Of a stretch of DNA of 64,000 bases, positions 59,667 through 64,000 are shown piece by piece (position 1 is the first letter of the stretch; each line of letters opens with the position of its first letter). The notes beneath the pieces are model-generated. The model did no database searches, was not told where the DNA came from, and saw only the letters and a program-made list of their open reading frames with translations. Made by a program: the position numbers and the translations under genes. Source of the stretch: Pelagomonas calceolata (taxonomy: Eukaryota > Sar > Pelagophyceae > Pelagomonadales > Pelagomonadaceae); the NCBI GenBank assembly GCA_918797485.1, contig CAKKNE010000003.1, forward strand, positions 3,224,001-3,288,000, in the 5' to 3' direction.

Positions 59667-61823
59667 TCAAGAGAAGTGAATTCGAGTGCGATCTAAGTCG
59701 ACGTGTATCACCCCTAGCTCCTCATACTCTTCTAGCATGGCAAGAAATTCATCCTCTCGAATAGCATGCTTCACAGCCACACTCATGATCTCCTGGTAGC
59801 TAAATACAATTGTAGCTGCTTTACTTGCAAAGTCACAGAGAATACTAAATGCCCTCGACTTACCGTCAACAGTAATTCCACCTGTGCTTCTTTCAAGGTT
59901 TGTCCATGCTTGTGACAGAGTTGCCAAGCGACAGGCCTCATTTATATCTTCTTGATTCACTTTCTCGTCAAAACGAAGACGTGAGAGGGCTTGAGACAGG
60001 CGCAAGATAGATAGCAACTGCCGTGGGGTCGCAGAGCGTTGATTACTTGTGGCAGATGACTGGCGCCAGCTCACATAAGTCTCAACAACAGAATTACAAA
60101 GATCTGCAGGCAGGAAGGGCACAAACTGACGGGCTTGAGCAATGTAATGTCGAAGAAACGTCGCGTCAAAAGTGTCACATTTCAGCTTTGGATTTGTGAG
60201 AAAGCTATGAACGTGAGTAACATGGCGTGCCAGCGCCACATCAGCTTGAATCTCAGGTCGATCAAGCAAAATGAACATGAGATCAAAACGGGATAAAAGG
60301 CTAGTTGGAAGATTGACATTCTCAGCCAGTGTCTTATTTCTCACATAGCGACCATACAGCGGGTTAGCCGCTGCCAGGACTGCGGTTCTAGCATTTAATG
60401 TTGTAGTGATTCCAGCTTTGGCGATGGAAACTGTTTGCTGCTCCATGACTTCATGAATAGCGGTGCGATCGTATTCATCCATTTTGTCGAATTCGTCTAT
60501 GCAGCAGACACCACAGTCAGCAAGTACCAATGCCCCCCCCTCAAGTGAAGTGTCTGAGGTGACTGCATCTCTGACTACCGCCGCCGTCAGCCCTACGTCT
60601 GAAGATCCCTTTCCAGTCGTGTACACACCACGGGGACTAATAGCAGCAATCGCTTTTAGAAGTTGAGACTTGGCAACACCAGGATCCCCCATAAGACAGA
60701 CGTTAATGTCACCACGAAGGTTTACGCCATCGTCTAGGGTTCGGAATGCCCCTCCCACCAGCTGTAGAAGCAAAGCTTTTTTTACATCCTCATGGCCAAA
60801 AATCTCAGGAGCTATCGACTGAGAGAGCCGTGAATACGCGTTTTGTGAGTTTGCCAACATGTCTATTCTATTTTCAGCATTTGAATCCTTGTCTAGCTCC
60901 CAAAAACTCTGTTTTTCCTTCGTGATATGAGTCGCATCCAAGAAGGTGTCAGATTCGAGTCCCGTTGTGGCGCCCTTGTTACCGCCAGGGGATTGAGGCA
61001 GGAAAATACCACACACAAATACAGTATCACCTGGCGTGCAGTGGCGAGTCAATTCGCCACGGCATTGCACGGTAATTGATCTTGGGACATTACCAACTGG
61101 AACTTGGCTTGGCAGCTCCTGTATTCTTAACTCCTGGTACTTGACGAATTTTGATGCACGCGAATGGTGATAGAGGAGCCCTACTGTATTGTTGTTGGTG
61201 CAATATTCTGATTCACAAGTTGATGGGGGTAAAAATTCAGTTTTGCGCGACAGGTCATAGTACAATTTATGCCCACAACTTTCACAAGTGTAGGCCAGAA
61301 CTTTTGCAAGAGGTTTAACATCAGAGACACGTATGACTATACCACGAAGCTTCACTAGATGTCCGATGTTCGCCGCTTTTAAACGTCGCAGGGGAAGAGT
61401 TTGGACAGTGGATGGCGGCAATAGCCGTGTCTCGTGCCACCGCATCAAATGATCAGAAGAGGTTGAACCTGACTCCCGTTCCAACTCTACGATTAATCTT
61501 TCAGTGATTTTGTGAATAATTGATAGGTATCGAGACGCATTGTCGGTAACCCGTAACAATAGAGCCTAAATAAATGATTGTCTGAGTAATCCCGATATGT
61601 TAGGATAATTCAAAGGGTGATTCGCCTCGTTTTTTGAGAAAATCCTTAAGTCGTCCAATTCTATGACAATAGTCCGAGCGGTGCCCGCGATGATAGATCT
61701 CAGTCTAAGGACATACTTGCACTGATCAGTGTTGGACTTGTCAAGATCACGAAAACAAGTTAAAAAATTCTCGAGTATGCGTTCATCGTCAAGCTGCTCG
61801 ACATGGTAATCGCGCGTTGTCAT
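59667..61823 (-). CDS. MCM7: MCM7, subunit of the replicative helicase
   Basis: One of six MCM2-7 ring subunits that unwind DNA at replication forks. Exons 61626-61823 and 59667-61565; 698 aa (human 719). Motifs: zinc-binding CESCG...CESEYC, QVPVGNVPRSITV, Walker A GDPGVAKSQLLKA, GLTAAVVRDAV, Walker B VCCIDEFDKMDEYDRTAIHE, arginine finger SRFDLMF, and C-terminal winged helix LEEYEELGVIHVDLDRTRI. MCM7 identity rests on VPVGNVPRSITV and QQTVSIAKAGITTTLNAR with the MCM7-type C-terminus. The intron 61566-61625 (60 nt) has a GC donor (GAG/GCGAAT), a TCCTAAC branch site and TTTAG acceptor; no GT donor exists nearby and the unspliced frame stops at once. Confidence 0.95.
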
Positions 61824-61978
61824 CAAAATAGTGTGCTATGCTCGGCAGGACTTTCGTTCCCACGGTACCAGCTTGTACCTCACACTAGAGACCTCAGGCT
61901 ACGGACCGGGGTGGTATTTTGGGGGTACCGTAGGGACCACTTGTGCGAACTTGTACCTACACCTCTAGTCTGGCGGGT

Positions 61979-63551
61979 AAAGACCCCGCACCCTTTTCGA
62001 TAAAACCCGTTTTCTCTCAAAGGGGCGGGTGACATCGAGGCAAAAGGCCTGATTTACGCCAACCCCCCCAATCAGCCCGCAGCCGTTCTTAGAGGTCTTC
62101 TTGGACCTCCGCAGTGCTGCGGCCGCGAGGAAAAAAATTCTCGGCGCGCCGCCGCGGCGCACCAGGGCGCCTCGGCCAGGCGCTGCTACGGTACCTCGTT
62201 ATTGCTGGAACGGCGCGCGCGGTCGCGACCCGCGGCCCAAAATCACCTCAGCGGTAGCATTTAGCCCTAACTGGCGACCGAGGGACGTCGTCGCTTAGGT
62301 TACAACGAGTTTCGGCGGCCGCGAAACCGTGCCGTGCGGACTCGAAGGCTGCGGCGTTATCGCTGTGAATAAGCACGCGCCGCGTGCCGTCATTGGCGCA
62401 ATGGTCAATCAGAACGCTTGGAGCCGTCGCCGGCGGTGGGACGCCGCGGAAAAAACGCGTGGCACCTTTGCACGAGAATGGGCGCCGAAAGATGTTGGCG
62501 CGCTTCAGTAAGTCGGCGGCCTGTTTGATATCACGCTTGCCGCGTGACTTCGAGTGTGAATGCGTCGGTCTCTGTCCGCGATCATGGCTCGTCTAGGCCC
62601 TCCTACATCGCAGGCGCGCGCCCTCGATCCACATGCCTCAATCGGGCTGGCCCAATCGTGCCAGCAGCACTGGGGTTACTTTAGGTAGTGTGCTTGTATG
62701 ATTCCTTACCCTACTCGGCAATGTTAGAGAAAGTAGGGACCCGTGATGGGCGAGCGCCAAGGCAAAAGCCCTCGTCCCCGGTCTGAGCCGCGGCATATAC
62801 GCCATGGACGCTGGCGGACGAGGCCACCCTCCGCCACCTCTGAAACTCGGCGAAGGCCTTCTCGTATATCCTCTCGCACTACTGTCAAAGCCGCGTCGTT
62901 GCATTCTAATGCAAACGTCCAATAGAGGCCCGGGGATGTCTCGAGGGCAGTTTCGAGATCGGGCGTGGCGACCCTCCAAAACTCCCAGAACTCCGTCCAG
63001 AGCATCTAGCAGGACACATCAACGCCCCGCATAAGTGAAAGCTCCTCACTCGATCGGTTGCGCTTGAATCTGGCCGATTTGGCCGAGGGGCGGCCGACGG
63101 TTCTCGGCCGCTGACGGACGAGGCCACCCTCCGCCACCTCTGAAACTCGGCGCAGCTCTTCTTGGGTACTCTCTCCCGCCGCTGTCGAAGGCGCGTCGTT
63201 GCATTCTTCTGCAAACGTCCGCTAGAGCGCCGCGCAGACCTCGCTTTGAAGAGCGCTGAAACGAGCGCCGCGCGCGCGGTTTTAATTAAAGCCGCTCAGC
63301 CCAGCGGTCGACATGCATGTAGGGCTTCGGCACAGGCCGTTCTGGCCAGCCTTGATGGTCTCTGCGCGGAGTTATCGCGTGTTTTACGGAGGCGCTGAAA
63401 CGCTAGCGCGTTTACACCGTTAGATAACTGCCTCGATGTCACCCACCCCTTTTTTCGGGAGGAAAAAGGGGTAGCACCCCGAACGACGTAGGAGAGAGGG
63501 GTGGTACCCCTTTGACGACGTAAAAGAGGGGTGGGGTCTTTACGCACCAGA
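61979..63551. mobile_element. 1.57-kb DNA transposon with inverted ends and 7-8 bp target duplication
   Basis: The left end TCTGGCGGGTAAAGACCCC is mirrored at the right (rc TCTGGTGCGTAAAGACCCC). Similarity continues inward to GGGTGACATCGAGGCA at about 62026-62042 and 63430-63446, so the inverted ends are 65-120 bp, the right one enlarged by tandem units. Flanks carry CCTCTAG (61972-61978 and 63552-63558; ACCTCTAG if 8 bp). An internal 120-bp sequence recurs in direct orientation exactly 300 bp apart (62811-62931 and 63111-63231). Short frames only; no transposase seen, so probably non-autonomous. An 8-bp duplication would suit hAT, but the family is not settled. Confidence 0.82.
62811..63231 (+). 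repeat. 120-bp direct repeat, 300-bp spacing
   Basis: GACGAGGCCACCCTCCGCCA and GCATTCT-ATGCAAACGTCC type words occur at 62816-62931 and again at 63116-63231, with no net insertion or deletion between copies. Lies inside the transposon. Confidence 0.88.
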
Positions 63552-63558
63552 CCTCTAG

Positions 63559-64000
63559 TGCACACTTAACCTCGGTAGGGGGCGCTGCGGGTTGGCGGTA
63601 GCGTGACAGCCGCAAGAGAAGCTTATAGACTGAGTGAATCATGATCATCCTGATGACTCGGATCATGCCGCCGGCCAGTGATGATGATCATGATCATGAT
63701 GTTGGCGGCTCGGGAAGCGTCCGCGGTTGCCAGTGGCTTTCTGCTATCATGATGCCATCATCATCATGGCGTGACTTGGATGCATCTCAGCCATAGTATC
63801 CGAGTCCAAGTCGTCGAGTTAGGCCACTGGCACGGCTCGTAGCACGAGCCCAGCCCACTTACTTGTACGCAATCACGCGCACCGTGACGCTCAGGCTCTC
63901 GCGGTCCATACGACCTCGGCTTCTGACGGGTCAAGACCTGCGCGAATTACCGTCACGTCATTTCTGCCGGCCCGGGCCCGGGACCAGGAATCAGAGCTAA
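63559..64000. other. right-edge intergenic sequence
   Basis: Rich in ATGATCATGATCATG words near 63640-63700; no gene seen. Confidence 0.6.

Overview
This is nuclear DNA from a ciliated eukaryote, probably an alga with a complex (secondary) plastid. The evidence is: spliced genes with very short introns (mostly 35-75 nt); eukaryote-only proteins (SIN3, eIF4A, SEC63, VAC14, MCM7, CapZ alpha, cytosolic IleRS); four cilium genes (CFAP221, TTC8/BBS8, CFAP263/CCDC113, CFAP54); and one gene whose product begins with a signal peptide followed by a Phe-Ala-Phe motif, as in bipartite plastid leaders of red-lineage secondary plastids. Lineage cannot be fixed further from sequence alone. I see no rRNA, tRNA, CRISPR or bacterial-type operon.

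Layout. 0-7.4 kb: IARS (+), a repeat-bearing gap, and an OSR1/SPAK-like kinase (-). 9.9-13.3 kb: SIN3 (-). 14.7-19.7 kb: IPK1 (+), CapZ alpha (-), a PH-domain protein (-). 20.4-26.1 kb: a small two-helix membrane protein overlapping the 3' end of CFAP221 (-), then TTC8 (-). 27.6-30.4 kb: eIF4A (-) and an eight-exon FHA protein (-). 31.6-33.7 kb: a thioredoxin / cyclic-nucleotide-binding / EF-hand fusion with a plastid-type leader (-). 33.7-37.5 kb: a GC-rich gene-poor stretch. 37.5-45 kb: CFAP263 (+), VAC14 (-), SEC63 (-). 46.4-47.8 kb: an unknown four-exon gene (-) and an isolated exon (-). 48.4-58.5 kb: the very large, GC- and alanine-rich CFAP54 (+). 59.7-61.8 kb: MCM7 (-). 62-63.6 kb: a DNA transposon with inverted ends and a target-site duplication.

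Gene models were rebuilt by hand by joining frames across GT-AG (three times GC-AG) introns and checking against remembered family sequences. Donor sites are weakly conserved; acceptors are nearly always YAG followed by G. Between genes lie several dispersed repeat families, fold-back elements, and an over-used short word (GTCACGGT/ACCGTGAC).

Themes. CFAP221 and CFAP54 are partners in the C1d projection of the ciliary central pair. TTC8 is a BBSome subunit and CFAP263 an axonemal coiled-coil protein, so four of about eighteen genes serve the cilium. The rest are housekeeping. The most unusual protein is the predicted plastid Trx-cNMP-EF-hand fusion, which would join redox, cyclic-nucleotide and calcium inputs in one chain.
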